A stretch of DNA of 64,000 bases from an uncultured Rubripirellula sp. (GCA_938045805.1 CALIBL010000036.1:49985-113984), one strand, 5' to 3'. Numbered from the stretch's first letter, positions 1 to 9,803 are shown. The notes: a model not told the origin generated them from the letters alone. Numbers and translations are program-made.

Positions 1-423
1 ATACTTCCAGAGTCAGAGACCGACTGCGACACCGCGGATGGCACCTCTCTCACCATTCGCAACTCCACCAATCGCTTAGCAAGAATGATCGGACTGAGCG
101 AGCATGAGGTTCGCCAAGAAGAAGCGATAAATCTTGCTGAGCAAATTCACCGAACCGCCAAAGCCAAGATAGCTGAAGGCCTCAATCAACTGAGCCAACG
201 TTACGGGTCGCGAGATCATTTTATGATTAGCGGCCACGCGGACGACCTAATTTCCTTACCACCTTCGACCGATCCATTACGTCTTGCTGATCTGTTTGGC
301 ATTGACGGTGCGAGAAATGCTCCTGCTGTCGCGACTGCCAAACTGCTTGAGATGCACCTTTTATCAGCAGAACGATCCAACACGACATCGAGCGGTGGCC
401 TTGGTCAAGGACAACTGAAATGA
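1..423 (+). CDS. H4MPT-linked C1 transfer pathway protein, C-terminal part
   Basis: The frame is open from base 1, so this is the last 140 residues of a longer gene that begins before the window. The visible part has a TADG motif followed by RLARMIG and then a helical tail, which resembles the C-terminal region of the hydantoinase/oxoprolinase-like family found in tetrahydromethanopterin-dependent C1 clusters of methylotrophs and planctomycetes. Those proteins have an acetate/sugar kinase-like fold and a presumed role in making or maintaining H4MPT or methanofuran cofactors. The stop overlaps the next gene's start (ATGA at 420-423), so the two are translationally coupled, and the amino-acid-kinase neighbour is the usual partner. 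The family call rests on a short piece and on this context; the catalytic part is outside the window. Confidence 0.62.
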   Translation: MLPESETDCDTADGTSLTIRNSTNRLARMIGLSEHEVRQEEAINLAEQIHRTAKAKIAEGLNQLSQRYGSRDHFMISGHADDLISLPPSTDPLRLADLFGIDGARNAPAVATAKLLEMHLLSAERSNTTSSGGLGQGQLK

Positions 424-1034
424 TGAAACGTGTCATCAAACTCGGTGGCAGCTTTCTAACATGTCCCGACTTAGAATCTCGACTTCAGCGATGGCAAGAA
501 ACGGCTCCCCCCGCTCATTGCCTGGCGATTGTGGGTGGCGGTGGACTGATCAACTCCATCCGAGAGATTGACGCGGTCGTACCGCTGGAAGAACAAACGA
601 CGCACTGGCGTTGTGTGGAGCTGCTCTCGCACACGTTTGAAATCATGAAGCAGCGTCTCGATTGGCCAACCATTGAGCGAGTTGAAGAACTCGAACACTG
701 GATTCAAAATCCCCCGCCCCTTGGCAAGATCACGTTAGTTCGGGTTGACACTTTCTACCGATCTTCAGGTTCGCCAGTATGCGAGAGTAGCATTTGGAAT
801 TCACATGGAAGTGAACTGCTGCCCGAAAACTGGAAGACCACAACGGATTCAATTGCTGCACTACTGGCTTGGGGGATTGATGCGAGCGAGTTAGTGATTT
901 TAAAATCCTGCTCGATCCCGCCTGAAGCATCACTCGCGCAGCTTGCTGAGTCGGGGATCGTCGATCAGGCGTTTCCCCACATTGCCAAGGAACTTCAAAA
1001 CGTGCGAATTGAACAACTCGCGGTTGATGGATGA
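420..1034 (+). CDS. Amino acid kinase family protein of the H4MPT C1 cluster
   Basis: 204 residues. The N-terminus IKLGGSF is the phosphate-binding strand of the amino-acid-kinase (uridylate/aspartate kinase) fold, followed by the glycine-rich IVGGGGLI loop near residue 40. A later TTDSIAALLA segment near residue 142 matches the nucleotide-binding region (consensus DS.AA..A). The protein is short for the family, like the small kinase of tetrahydromethanopterin/methanofuran gene clusters (MfnE-like), which phosphorylates a cofactor precursor; the substrate here is inferred. ATG at 420 overlaps the previous stop by four bases, and a second ATG at 423 is also possible. It ends 10 bp before the convergent gene at 1045. 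The fold is clear; the precise reaction is not. Confidence 0.7.
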   Translation: MMKRVIKLGGSFLTCPDLESRLQRWQETAPPAHCLAIVGGGGLINSIREIDAVVPLEEQTTHWRCVELLSHTFEIMKQRLDWPTIERVEELEHWIQNPPPLGKITLVRVDTFYRSSGSPVCESSIWNSHGSELLPENWKTTTDSIAALLAWGIDASELVILKSCSIPPEASLAQLAESGIVDQAFPHIAKELQNVRIEQLAVDG

Positions 1035-1044
1035 AGCGATCGAC

Positions 1045-2796
1045 TCAGGCAGGATCCTTTTCCGCTGTCTCGGGTAAAGATCGCTGGTAAAGTCTAGCTC
1101 GAATACGATTTCCGTGTTCCTGAGGGTCGCCATCGGTTTTATAAATTTCGATTACCCGATCAGATTCCCCGAGGTGCTCTAAACAACGAGCGAGGTTGTA
1201 TCGAGCTGAAGGCTCCCACAATGACAACTGCGACTCGAGTAGAACACGTTTTGCAAACCAATTCTCGGATGTTTCATATCGTGCATCGTCGTACTGAAGA
1301 AGGCTAATCCAGTAGGTCGCAGTGCGTTTTCCACCTTTCATGATTTGCTGGGCTTGAGCTAACTGATTCTCGTACTGCTGTTGATCCATGCCCAGATCCC
1401 GACGAACGCCGTAAGCCTGCTGTAAATCGACATCCGTGCTCAGCTTATCGATTTCGAACTCAGGTGCGCGCTGTGCGAGATAGAGTGTTCTCGCTCCCTG
1501 AAAATCGCCGTTTTCCTCATCGCTGAATTGACCATGTAAATGCCTCCAACGCCCGAGCGATAATTCACGAGCCATATCAATTGGAGCATCAAGAATCGCC
1601 CACGTCGCGCGATACCAAAATGCCAACATCGGATCTCGCTCGGAAGCTTCAAGCATCTTTTGATGATACAAATCCGCCTTGATGGGCACGTCCCAAATGG
1701 CAACTCCAGCGATTCCCGGCACAGCATCAATTTGGTCACTTAAATCATCAAGATTCCGATGAATGATTAACCTGCGATCACCGGTTAGTCCGGACTCCAG
1801 GAACGCCATGCGAGCTGAAACAACCTCAGGTTGATAGTTCAATAGAGCGATCGACTGCTGCACGTCATCTTTTGACAAGGGGTATTCGAAAAAGCCCGGG
1901 ATGTTCAGCCGACGCATCACCGAAGCATCCTTGCGTGCTTGATCCAGCGTCGCAATCCCTTCCTGCCCTGGCCCCGGAATGTATGTACTCAAATTGGGCT
2001 CAAACAGGTAAACCTCATTCGCAATCAACGCAGCAACACACCACGGCATCAACTCACCCGATTCGGCGTCTTGTCGAGCGAGAACGAACGCAGGGATGTC
2101 AGCTTGACGACATAACTGAGTGAAGATTCCTGAACGCTGGAGCGAATCACCAATCCCTCGCCACAACGTTAAGTAGTCCGTCTGCCGATACCCCGCCCCT
2201 TGCAAGACCATCCCAAATGGCATGTCTGGCGAGTTGAGACCGTTCGTCGGAACCTCCATCGGTTCATAGGCAACGTTGCGAACTGTCCAATCGAACAGGC
2301 GAGTGACCGTGCGAAGTTTATTGGCTTCACTTTCGCCTAACTCTTCGGCCTTCCCCGCAAGCCACGATTGCAATAGCGGATCGTCGCTCTGTGGCCGGTC
2401 AGCCCACTCCAGCACGCGACGAAAAAGATAGGAGTCTCGCAAATGGGGAATGTCACCGAGCTGAAAATTGGTTGAACCGAAGCGTTCCTCGAATTCCTCT
2501 GGTGATAACAATCCCTGGACCGACTTGAATGCCTCCGGCACCGCAACCTCTTCCACAACACGATCCGCCTTCCAGCGATTGAGATGATAAACCATCTGCT
2601 GACTCGCTTTTTGATCGTTGAGCTCCACGTAAGTCCGTAGCAACTCAAAGACCTCTCCCAAGTCATCCTGCTGCGACTGAGACTGCATCGCGTTCTGCCG
2701 CTTACTCTGGATTTTCCGAGCCTGCTCGAGATCACTACCACAACCGATCACGACGACCAAAGTGGAAAGCATTAAGCAGTGCGAAAGAGCTCTCAT
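1045..2796 (-). CDS. Lipoprotein with transglutaminase-like core and C-terminal repeats
   Basis: 583 residues from the ATG at 2796. The longer frame to 2853 begins with GTG and would put 19 basic residues before the signal peptide, so the inner start is preferred. The N-terminus MRALSHCLMLSTLVVVIGCG is a lipoprotein signal with Cys19 as the lipidated residue. The middle has the pattern of a transglutaminase core: a helix with RLFDWTVRNVAYEP, then GDSLQRSGIFTQLCRQADIP, where active members usually have a catalytic Cys near the start of that helix. Here that position reads Asp-Ser, so catalysis is doubtful. The last 120 residues look like tetratricopeptide helices (ARYNLARCLEHLGESDRVIEIY). It is likely an outer-surface or periplasmic scaffold protein conserved in planctomycetes. 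Function unknown. Confidence 0.72.
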   Translation of the reverse strand: MRALSHCLMLSTLVVVIGCGSDLEQARKIQSKRQNAMQSQSQQDDLGEVFELLRTYVELNDQKASQQMVYHLNRWKADRVVEEVAVPEAFKSVQGLLSPEEFEERFGSTNFQLGDIPHLRDSYLFRRVLEWADRPQSDDPLLQSWLAGKAEELGESEANKLRTVTRLFDWTVRNVAYEPMEVPTNGLNSPDMPFGMVLQGAGYRQTDYLTLWRGIGDSLQRSGIFTQLCRQADIPAFVLARQDAESGELMPWCVAALIANEVYLFEPNLSTYIPGPGQEGIATLDQARKDASVMRRLNIPGFFEYPLSKDDVQQSIALLNYQPEVVSARMAFLESGLTGDRRLIIHRNLDDLSDQIDAVPGIAGVAIWDVPIKADLYHQKMLEASERDPMLAFWYRATWAILDAPIDMARELSLGRWRHLHGQFSDEENGDFQGARTLYLAQRAPEFEIDKLSTDVDLQQAYGVRRDLGMDQQQYENQLAQAQQIMKGGKRTATYWISLLQYDDARYETSENWFAKRVLLESQLSLWEPSARYNLARCLEHLGESDRVIEIYKTDGDPQEHGNRIRARLYQRSLPETAEKDPA

Positions 2797-3065
2797 CTTG
2801 CTGGACCATTCCGAGGGATAACGGGACGAACGTTTTTTGGCCGGACGATGCACCGAGGGGCTTAGAAAAGGCAGACCGACTCAGACTTCGTGAAAGTGTA
2901 CGAGAAAACTGCGAAATTCTACGTACGATTCCGTCTAAAGGGACACCATCCAACCATCTGCCTCTCGGAAAACCTTGGCTCTAAGCCGTGTGCCGATTTA
3001 AATGAATTTACCGAGTTGGAAAACGGTAATGGGTGTTACGTCTACTCAACACCAAAGGTTCACCG

Positions 3066-3923
3066 TCAAACACCATTCTGATCATCTGCCGAGTCGATCT
3101 GATCAATGGTTTCCCTTAGTCGCAGCAAGCGATCAATGAGAGGTGGAAACTGATCCAAAGGCACCATATTGGGGCCATCGCTGGGTGATTTTTCAGGATC
3201 AGGATGTGTTTCAAAAAAGAGTGCATCCACACCGATCGCGATTGCGGCTCGCGCCAACGGTTCCACCATTGCCCGGTTTCCACCAGTGGCTCCCCCGAGA
3301 CCGCCGGGTTGCTGAACGCTGTGAGTCGCATCAAAAACAACCGGCACACCGAGTTGACGCATCAGAACAAGTCCCTGCATGTCATTGACGAGCCTTCCAT
3401 AACCGAAGAAGGTCCCGCGTTCGCACAGCATGACCCCTGCTGCGCCGCTTCCCATCACTTTATCCACCACGTAACGCATGTCGGTGGGCGCCATGAATTG
3501 CCCCTTTTTGACATTCAACGGGATTCCCGTCTTCGCTGCGGCAACAAGCAGATCGGTTTGACGAGCGAGAAATGCTGGAATCTGAATCAGTTGGCAAACC
3601 TGAGCAACACTTGCTGCTTGCTCAGGCAAATGTATGTCCGTGGTGGTAGGCAGTCCCGAACGCTTTGCAACCTCTTCGAGACATCTCAGGCCCTCCTCGA
3701 TGCCCAGACCGCGATGGGAATCGAGACTTGTGCGATTGGCTTTATCGAATGACGCCTTGAATACGACCTGAAGATCCGAACGCTGATTCAGCACAGCAAG
3801 CACTTCGGCAATCCGCATCGCTTGGTCCACCGACTCTAGAACGCACGGCCCCGCGATTAGCATCAATGGCTCAGATGCTCCGCAGCGATACTCTCCAACC
3901 GATACGACCCGTTTCGCATCCAT
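3066..3923 (-). CDS. kdsA: 2-dehydro-3-deoxyphosphooctonate aldolase (KDO-8-P synthase)
   Basis: 285 residues, the normal length. It condenses phosphoenolpyruvate with arabinose-5-phosphate to make KDO-8-phosphate, the first committed step towards the KDO of lipopolysaccharide inner core, in the cytoplasm. Signature stretches are AGPCVLES at residues 24-31, [11 protein letters not shown] near 55, KKGQFMAP near 140, [12 protein letters not shown] near 197 and [16 protein letters not shown] near 238. The Cys at residue 27 is where metal-independent enzymes such as that of E. coli have Asn, so this should be the metal-dependent type; the His, Glu and Asp ligands are also present. ATG start at 3923. 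Neighbours are unrelated minus-strand genes. It implies a Gram-negative outer membrane with KDO. Confidence 0.95.
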   Translation of the reverse strand: MDAKRVVSVGEYRCGASEPLMLIAGPCVLESVDQAMRIAEVLAVLNQRSDLQVVFKASFDKANRTSLDSHRGLGIEEGLRCLEEVAKRSGLPTTTDIHLPEQAASVAQVCQLIQIPAFLARQTDLLVAAAKTGIPLNVKKGQFMAPTDMRYVVDKVMGSGAAGVMLCERGTFFGYGRLVNDMQGLVLMRQLGVPVVFDATHSVQQPGGLGGATGGNRAMVEPLARAAIAIGVDALFFETHPDPEKSPSDGPNMVPLDQFPPLIDRLLRLRETIDQIDSADDQNGV

Positions 3924-4119
3924 ACAAGATTCTCGTCCTAATAGGCATCAATTTCACAAACAGGAAACAACCTACCCATTACTGCGATTTGAACCAATCG
4001 CAACTCAGCATAATTCCCGTTGGTCAATTGCTCATCGAAAAGAGCAACCGAAGACAGACCGGAATCGAAACAGGCCGGTCGCCGCAACCTGAGATGAGGG
4101 AAAATCAGCTAAAACGGTC

Positions 4120-5160
4120 TTAGCGAGTTACCGTTTCGCCAGGTGACAAAGCCGTACGATCGGGGGAATCTGCTGCTGGAAAGACCGGCGAGGTTTCCGG
4201 TTCCAAAGACGCTCGCCGCCCCTCCATCTCGCTCGAATCGAGCAGCGACGCTGGAACCTCACCGTCTTCTTCTTCGAACAGCTCGCGGAAGACCTTGGCA
4301 GAAGGTTTTGAAGCTACCTTGCCAATCAAATCGATGAAGTCTTGACGGGTTGTTGCATCCACCTGCGAGATACGTTTTGCAACATCAATCATGGCAGCCG
4401 TATTTTGCTGCGAAGCCAATGAGACCTGAGACATGAAGCGAGCGGTTTCAACGAAGTTGTAGTCGGCCGAGCGACCAATCAGACCGCTGAGTGTTCTCGC
4501 AATCAGGTCAGCCCCCAAGTTATCGATCTGCACGAAACAGTCGATCGTTCCGGTCACCGTAGTTTGCCCGTGAATTCCCGTTGCGTAGCTGCTGCGAACC
4601 ACAAAGACACCCCGACCGCGGATCTTTCCAGCGACCATCGGTCCATCATAACTCCCTTCCGCGGTGTAAAGGTGGAGTGATGTGTCGCCGTAAACGAGAT
4701 CGACATCACACTGAGTGCCACTCCCATCGTTCGCACGCAGGTGATAGGGATCCAGCCTTTCTGTTTGCACCTGGGTGATTCCCATCAACTCCCACACACC
4801 GACCATCACTTCGGGTTGTCGAGTCAAGAAAAGAAACATCTCCGGATCGCAAGCGATCGCTTGGGTGGGCAACCGACGGTAGAGGGTCGGTGAATTTGCA
4901 ATTGACAGGATCTTGTCTTTTGCATCGCTGGTGAGCCGATCGAGTGGCAGCTCAGAAATGATTTGCTGGCGTTGGTCGTAGGGACTTGGATTGGATCGGT
5001 TGATGCGGAAAAGTCGAAAAGGTTCCGTCGCCGAAGCGTGACGTCCAACCGTGGGAATGGCCAACCCACAAGAAATCAGGAGCACCGAGGCTACGGCGCA
5101 CCGCAGCAGCGTACCTAGCGAACAGATCGCCGACGATTCTCGGTTGATTCCCCCCGGCAC
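4120..5160 (-). CDS. Secreted hypothetical protein
   Basis: 346 residues from a GTG at 5160. A signal peptide is seen at about residues 17-44 (hydrophobic VASVLLISCGLAIP, then small residues before EPF). The mature part has about 230 residues of mixed alpha/beta sequence with a DVDLVYGDTSLHLYTAEGSY stretch and a GRGVFVVRSSYATG stretch, then a helical segment and an acidic, proline-rich tail. I recognise no family or catalytic motif. The beta-rich centre would suit a small exported binding or assembly protein. It stands alone, divergent from pgk with a 416 bp spacer between them. Secretion is well supported; function is unknown. Confidence 0.65.
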   Translation of the reverse strand: MPGGINRESSAICSLGTLLRCAVASVLLISCGLAIPTVGRHASATEPFRLFRINRSNPSPYDQRQQIISELPLDRLTSDAKDKILSIANSPTLYRRLPTQAIACDPEMFLFLTRQPEVMVGVWELMGITQVQTERLDPYHLRANDGSGTQCDVDLVYGDTSLHLYTAEGSYDGPMVAGKIRGRGVFVVRSSYATGIHGQTTVTGTIDCFVQIDNLGADLIARTLSGLIGRSADYNFVETARFMSQVSLASQQNTAAMIDVAKRISQVDATTRQDFIDLIGKVASKPSAKVFRELFEEEDGEVPASLLDSSEMEGRRASLEPETSPVFPAADSPDRTALSPGETVTR

Positions 5161-5576
5161 CGATTCCCCCTGATCCTATGGCGTGAGCGATGCCGCCTTC
5201 CCCCAGAAAGCCCAACCGCGGTGGATGGATTTTCTTGGTAAAGCCCCGCTGTGAAACGACCACCTTCCTGTAACAAGCACCTTGTCCGTCAAGACGCCTT
5301 TTCCCCACGAGGTGACCCAGCACGCATGCCATCTTTGTGGGTTTTTCGGCCACCAAGCTCGGGAGAATTGAGAAAATCACAACATTCAGTCAGCTTGACG
5401 TTGGTGGGACTCGACACTCGGCCAGGTTTTTCGATAATCCGCCTGTTGCGTGCTGTTTTGACTCAAGTCACGCATGGATTACAACCAAAATCGGCCGATC
5501 GGCCGACCCTTCTTATTTCGGCAAATCGTGCCCAGTTTGGGAGCGTGAGCCACTTTCAGAATGCGAGCATTTTCTA
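5161..5576. other. Divergent intergenic region upstream of pgk
   Basis: 416 bp between two divergent genes. No supported coding region: reading frames here lack homology-like features, and the frame running into pgk from 5337 is a Cys- and Ser-rich read-through ahead of the conserved PGK start. It holds a perfect 16-base palindrome at 5491-5506, listed separately. No terminator-like hairpin with a T run was seen. Confidence 0.5.
5491..5506. promoter_or_regulatory. Perfect 16-base palindrome upstream of pgk
   Basis: TCGGCCGATCGGCCGA reads the same on both strands. It lies 70 bp before the pgk start codon in a divergent promoter region, a fitting place for a dimeric repressor or activator site. 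No regulator is identified and the sequence matches no operator I know. It may also be a chance nested CGGCCG repeat. Confidence 0.35.
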
Positions 5577-6776
5577 ATGGCCAAAAAAACAATTGATCAG
5601 ATTGAAGTTTCGGGGAATACCGTCTTGATGCGGGTCGATTTCAATGTGCCACTCGATGAAAATCAGGCCATCACCGATGACCGTCGCATTCGCATGGCTC
5701 TTCCGAGTATTCAGAGCGTAATCAACCGTGGTGGCCGTTTGATTTTGATGAGCCACTTAGGGCGTCCCGCTGGTGAGGGATTTGAGCAAAAATTCAGCCT
5801 AGCTCCCGCCGCAAGCCGGCTCGGTGAATTACTCGGCAGCAAAGTCGTCATGGCGAGTGATACGGTGGGTGAAGATGCTGAGGCCAAAGCCAAATCGCTC
5901 GCGGATGGAGAAGTCCTCGTTCTTGAGAACCTTCGCTTCAACGCGGGTGAGAAAAAAGGATGCAGTGAATTCGCTGGCAAACTCGCCGCGATGGCTGACG
6001 CCTACTGCAACGATGCGTTTGGAACCTGCCACCGAAGTGATGCTTCGATGGTTGCGGTTCCCGAAGCGATGGCGAGTAAACCTCGCGTGGTAGGCCATCT
6101 TGTTGCAAAGGAAATCCAGTACCTCACCGATGCCATCGGGAACCCAGCACGTCCCTTTGTTGCCATTCTTGGCGGCGCTAAGGTCAGCGACAAAATCAAT
6201 GTCATTAACAACCTACTGGGAATCTGTGATGCGGTGTTGATCGGTGGCGCCATGGCATACACGTTCTCACTTGCTAAAGACGGTCAAGTTGGTGATAGCC
6301 TTGTTGAGAAAGACAAGGTCGACTTGGCGAAAGAACTGATCAGCAAGGGCGGAGACAAACTTCATCTACCCGTGGATACCCACTGCGGTGATGACTTTGG
6401 AAACATCGCAGGCTGTAACAAGCAGGTAGTAGCCGCTGGTGAGATCCCCGATGGATGGGAAGGGATGGACGTTGGTCCTGAGACAGCGGCCAAGTACGCT
6501 GCGGTTATCAAAGACGCCAAGACCGTGGTTTGGAATGGACCGATGGGTGTCTTCGAGAAGCCACCGATGGACGCGGGCACCAAAGCCGTTGCACAAGCCG
6601 TTGCCGATAGTGATGCAATCAGCATCATCGGTGGTGGAGACAGTGCGGCCGCAGTCGATCAACTAGGGTTTGCCGACCAAGTGAGCCACGTTAGCACAGG
6701 CGGTGGAGCCAGCCTTGCGATGCTCGAAGGGCAACGATTCGCAGCGGTTGATCTCCTCGATGACTCTGACGCCTAG
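5577..6776 (+). CDS. pgk: Phosphoglycerate kinase
   Basis: 399 residues, the usual bacterial length. It transfers phosphate between 1,3-bisphosphoglycerate and ADP in glycolysis and gluconeogenesis. Landmarks: [10 protein letters not shown] near residue 18 (substrate loop), LMSHLGRP near 56, [10 protein letters not shown] near 110, [13 protein letters not shown] near 142, GGAKVSDKI near 190, WNGPMGVFE near 317 and the C-terminal GGGDSAAA nucleotide loop, where Ser replaces the more common Thr. The ATG at 5577 is chosen because MAKKTIDQI matches the family N-terminus; the frame stays open for 80 codons upstream but that part is not PGK-like. Transcribed alone from a divergent promoter with a 16-base palindrome. 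Confidence 0.97.
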   Translation: MAKKTIDQIEVSGNTVLMRVDFNVPLDENQAITDDRRIRMALPSIQSVINRGGRLILMSHLGRPAGEGFEQKFSLAPAASRLGELLGSKVVMASDTVGEDAEAKAKSLADGEVLVLENLRFNAGEKKGCSEFAGKLAAMADAYCNDAFGTCHRSDASMVAVPEAMASKPRVVGHLVAKEIQYLTDAIGNPARPFVAILGGAKVSDKINVINNLLGICDAVLIGGAMAYTFSLAKDGQVGDSLVEKDKVDLAKELISKGGDKLHLPVDTHCGDDFGNIAGCNKQVVAAGEIPDGWEGMDVGPETAAKYAAVIKDAKTVVWNGPMGVFEKPPMDAGTKAVAQAVADSDAISIIGGGDSAAAVDQLGFADQVSHVSTGGGASLAMLEGQRFAAVDLLDDSDA

Positions 6777-6801
6777 CGCTGACACATTGTGAGGCCGATC
6801 A

Positions 6802-6846
6802 CAGCGAATCGTATGACAGCGACTCGTATGACTGCGAATCGGATCA
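6802..6846. repeat. Three tandem 15-base repeats between pgk and the glucosidase gene
   Basis: Units at 6802-6816, 6817-6831 and 6832-6846. The first two differ at one base; the third differs at three. The unit is CAGCGAATCGTATGA. They occupy the 106 bp spacer between pgk and the next gene and could be a spaced binding-site array or a slippage product. Confidence 0.6.
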
Positions 6847-6909
6847 CAATGAATTCCTCATCACCTTGAGAACTGAATCTCAGTGAACACCCCATCCACA
6901 TCCAATCAG

Positions 6910-9690
6910 ATGACCGCCGAAGACCATCGGCTCTTGCAAGCTCAACGGCGAGAAATGAACTGGCAACGATGGGGCCCCTATTTGTCAGAGCGGCAATGGG
7001 GCACGGTGCGCGAGGATTACAGTGAGGGTGGAACCGTCACGTGGAGCTATTTCCCTCACGATCACGCTCGAAGTCGAGCTTACCGTTGGGGTGAAGATGG
7101 CCTGCTGGGATTCTGTGATCGGCAAGCGAGACTCTGTTTTTCAATCGCCCTCTGGAATGGTAACGACCCGATCCTCAAAGAAAGACTCTTTGGAATCACA
7201 GGTCCCGAAGGGAATCACGGCGAGGACGTAAAGGAGTGCTATTTCTACACCGATAGCACTCCAACCCACTCCTACATGAAGGCATCCTACAAGTACCCGC
7301 AGGCACGATTTCCCTACGAGGAATTGGTTAAAGTCAACATGGGTCGTACTCGCAAGGAGCGAGAGTACGAACTGTTTGACACCAAGATCTTTGATGATGC
7401 GAAGTACTTCGATGTGACTGCGGAATACGCCAAAGCATCACCCAACGATCTTTTGGCTCGAATCACGATCACCAACCACGGACCACAAACCGCTCCAATC
7501 CATGTTTTGCCACAAATGCTGTTTCGCAACACTTGGACTTGGCAATGCACCGACGAGGGTTGCACGACTCGCCCAACGATGAAACTGCAAGACGGCGTGG
7601 TTCAGATGAACCACGAAACGCTGGACCAATTTTGGCTTGCTTGCGATGCAACGCAGCAGGGATCGGCTCCACCAAAATCACCGTCGAAAGTATCATCAAA
7701 GATCTCGACAGCCACCGAGAACAAGAAAGAAAAAGCCTCACCTGCGACGCCGCCGTGCTGGCTATTCACCGACAACGAAACCAATCGAGAGCGTCATCCG
7801 GATCTACCGAGCGAATCGGAATACTACAAAGACGCCTTTCACCGTTATGTCGTTGACGCTCAGGATGATGCAGTTAACCCAAATCACGTCGGGACAAAAT
7901 GCGGAGCATCGATTGCCCTTGAATTGGCCTCGGGGGAATCGAAAACCATTCGCCTGCGTCTCACGCGAGCGAATACGAACTTCATCACTGACCACTGCGA
8001 CGGTCTACCCAAAGAGTTTGCCCAAAGAGCGTTTGACGAAAGTTTCGACAACTGTTTCGCCAAACGCATTACTGAAGCCGATGAGTTTTATGATCGGCGG
8101 ATCCCTTTGCGACTGAGCGACGAGCAAAAAAACATCATGCGGCAGGCCTACGCTGGCCTACTATGGACCAAGCAGTTTTATTACTACTCGATCTCCAACT
8201 GGCTTGACGGTGATCCCAACGGGGTTACGGGCCACCCGTCAAGAAAGGATGGACGCAATAGCGATTGGCGGCATGTCTTCAATCGCGATGTGATTTCGAT
8301 GCCCGACAAGTGGGAATATCCATGGTACGCAGTTTGGGATCTAGCGTTCCACATGGTGCCGATGGCCACGGTCGATCTTGAGTTCGCAAAAGAACAGATG
8401 ATCCTCTTCCTTCGGGAATGGTACATGCACCCCAGCGGCCAAATTCCCGCCTACGAGTGGGATCTGGGAGACGTCAATCCGCCGGTTCACGCATGGGGTG
8501 TTTGGCAGGTCTACAAAGCCTCCGGACCACCACGACAACGTGACAAAATTTTTCTCGCCCGAGCCTTCCAAAAGCTGCTGATCAACTTCACTTGGTGGGT
8601 CAATCGCAAAGATCCTCGAGGAAACAACATCTTTGCCGGTGGCTTTCTTGGGCTTGATAACATTGGTGTGTTTGATCGTAGCAAGCCACTTCCCGAAGGT
8701 CATCTTGAGCAGGCCGATGGTACCGCTTGGATGGCTTTCTACTGTGGGTGCATGTTGCGAATCGCCTTGGAACTCGCGGAAGACAACGTGGCCTACGGCG
8801 ACATGGCGAGTAAGTTTTTTGAACATTACGTCGCCATCGCCGAGGCGATGAACACCATGGACGGGACGGGACTTTGGGATGACAAAGATGGATTCTACTA
8901 CGACCATCTTTATCTCGATGGGAAATCGATCCCACTTCGCGTCAGGTCGCTTGTTGGTTTGTTACCTCTGACCACTGGGGTCATCCTCGATGATGCCGTG
9001 ATTGATCAACTCAAGGGATTCCGCAAGAGAACCGATTGGTTCCTTCGATACCGTGGAAAATTAGATGACCACATGACCTACCTCGAGCAGGAGTGTCATC
9101 AAACGAGCAAAACATCAAGAAAGTTCTTGGCGATTCCATCGCAAGATCGCTTTAGACGCCTCCTTGAGGTCATGCTCGACGAAAAAGAATTCCTCTCGCC
9201 ATTCGGAATCCGCAGCCTTTCGGCAGCACACGGTGAAAAACCTTTCGTCTTTAAATTTGGCGGACAGAAACATCAAGTCAATTATGTTCCGGGTGAAAGT
9301 GATAGCGCAATGTTTGGCGGGAACAGTAACTGGCGGGGTCCCATCTGGTTCCCGATGAACTTCCTGCTGATTCAATCACTCAAACGCTACCATGATTTCT
9401 ACGGTGATGACTTCAAGATTGAATGCCCCACCGGTAGCGGAAATGAAATGACTCTGATGCAAGTCGCTAAAGAACTCGAGCGAAGACTGGTCTCCTTGTT
9501 TGAGACCGGTCAGAACGGGCGCCGACCATCAAATGGAGATGACCCGCTGTTCCACGAGCACCCTGATTGGCAAGACTCGATTCTGTTCTACGAATACTTC
9601 CATGCCGACACCGGACGCGGACTTGGAGCGAGTCATCAGACGGGGTGGACGGCATTGGTGGCCTCAATTCTCGAAAGTGATCACGACTGA
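6910..9690 (+). CDS. GH63/MGH1-type glucosidase-like glycoside hydrolase
   Basis: 926 residues from the ATG at 6910. A GTG at 6883 would add nine residues, but MTAEDHRLLQAQ followed by RWGPYLSERQWGTVREDYS is the usual family start. The N-terminal region carries HDHARSRAYRWGEDG and the C-terminal (alpha/alpha)6 half carries YAVWDLAFHMVPMA (near 480), WMAFYCGCMLRIA, DKDGFYYDH and GNSNWRGPIWFPMN, as in GH63-related mannosylglycerate- or glucosylglycerate-hydrolase-like proteins. It probably removes glucose or mannose from a small glycoside or oligosaccharide in the cytoplasm, since no signal peptide is present. A Ser/Lys-rich insert of about 30 residues (DNA about 7660-7750) looks like a flexible linker not shared by the family. 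Substrate unknown. Confidence 0.85.
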   Translation: MTAEDHRLLQAQRREMNWQRWGPYLSERQWGTVREDYSEGGTVTWSYFPHDHARSRAYRWGEDGLLGFCDRQARLCFSIALWNGNDPILKERLFGITGPEGNHGEDVKECYFYTDSTPTHSYMKASYKYPQARFPYEELVKVNMGRTRKEREYELFDTKIFDDAKYFDVTAEYAKASPNDLLARITITNHGPQTAPIHVLPQMLFRNTWTWQCTDEGCTTRPTMKLQDGVVQMNHETLDQFWLACDATQQGSAPPKSPSKVSSKISTATENKKEKASPATPPCWLFTDNETNRERHPDLPSESEYYKDAFHRYVVDAQDDAVNPNHVGTKCGASIALELASGESKTIRLRLTRANTNFITDHCDGLPKEFAQRAFDESFDNCFAKRITEADEFYDRRIPLRLSDEQKNIMRQAYAGLLWTKQFYYYSISNWLDGDPNGVTGHPSRKDGRNSDWRHVFNRDVISMPDKWEYPWYAVWDLAFHMVPMATVDLEFAKEQMILFLREWYMHPSGQIPAYEWDLGDVNPPVHAWGVWQVYKASGPPRQRDKIFLARAFQKLLINFTWWVNRKDPRGNNIFAGGFLGLDNIGVFDRSKPLPEGHLEQADGTAWMAFYCGCMLRIALELAEDNVAYGDMASKFFEHYVAIAEAMNTMDGTGLWDDKDGFYYDHLYLDGKSIPLRVRSLVGLLPLTTGVILDDAVIDQLKGFRKRTDWFLRYRGKLDDHMTYLEQECHQTSKTSRKFLAIPSQDRFRRLLEVMLDEKEFLSPFGIRSLSAAHGEKPFVFKFGGQKHQVNYVPGESDSAMFGGNSNWRGPIWFPMNFLLIQSLKRYHDFYGDDFKIECPTGSGNEMTLMQVAKELERRLVSLFETGQNGRRPSNGDDPLFHEHPDWQDSILFYEYFHADTGRGLGASHQTGWTALVASILESDHD

Positions 9691-9803
9691 CGCTCCATTG
9701 GCTCCTCGCGGCGTGCTACGATCACGTCGCTGATTAAAACTAACTCACCGTGTTTTGCCATTCCTTCGCTTTTCGTGATCCACATCATCCACAGGTTTAA
9801 AGC

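Noticed and set aside
2890..3081. 63-codon plus-strand frame between the lipoprotein and kdsA genes
   Set aside because: It overlaps the kdsA end, has no signal or family feature, and lies opposite to the surrounding genes; probably a random frame.
5337..5576. 80-codon N-terminal extension of pgk
   Set aside because: Not PGK-like, and the family start is at 5577.
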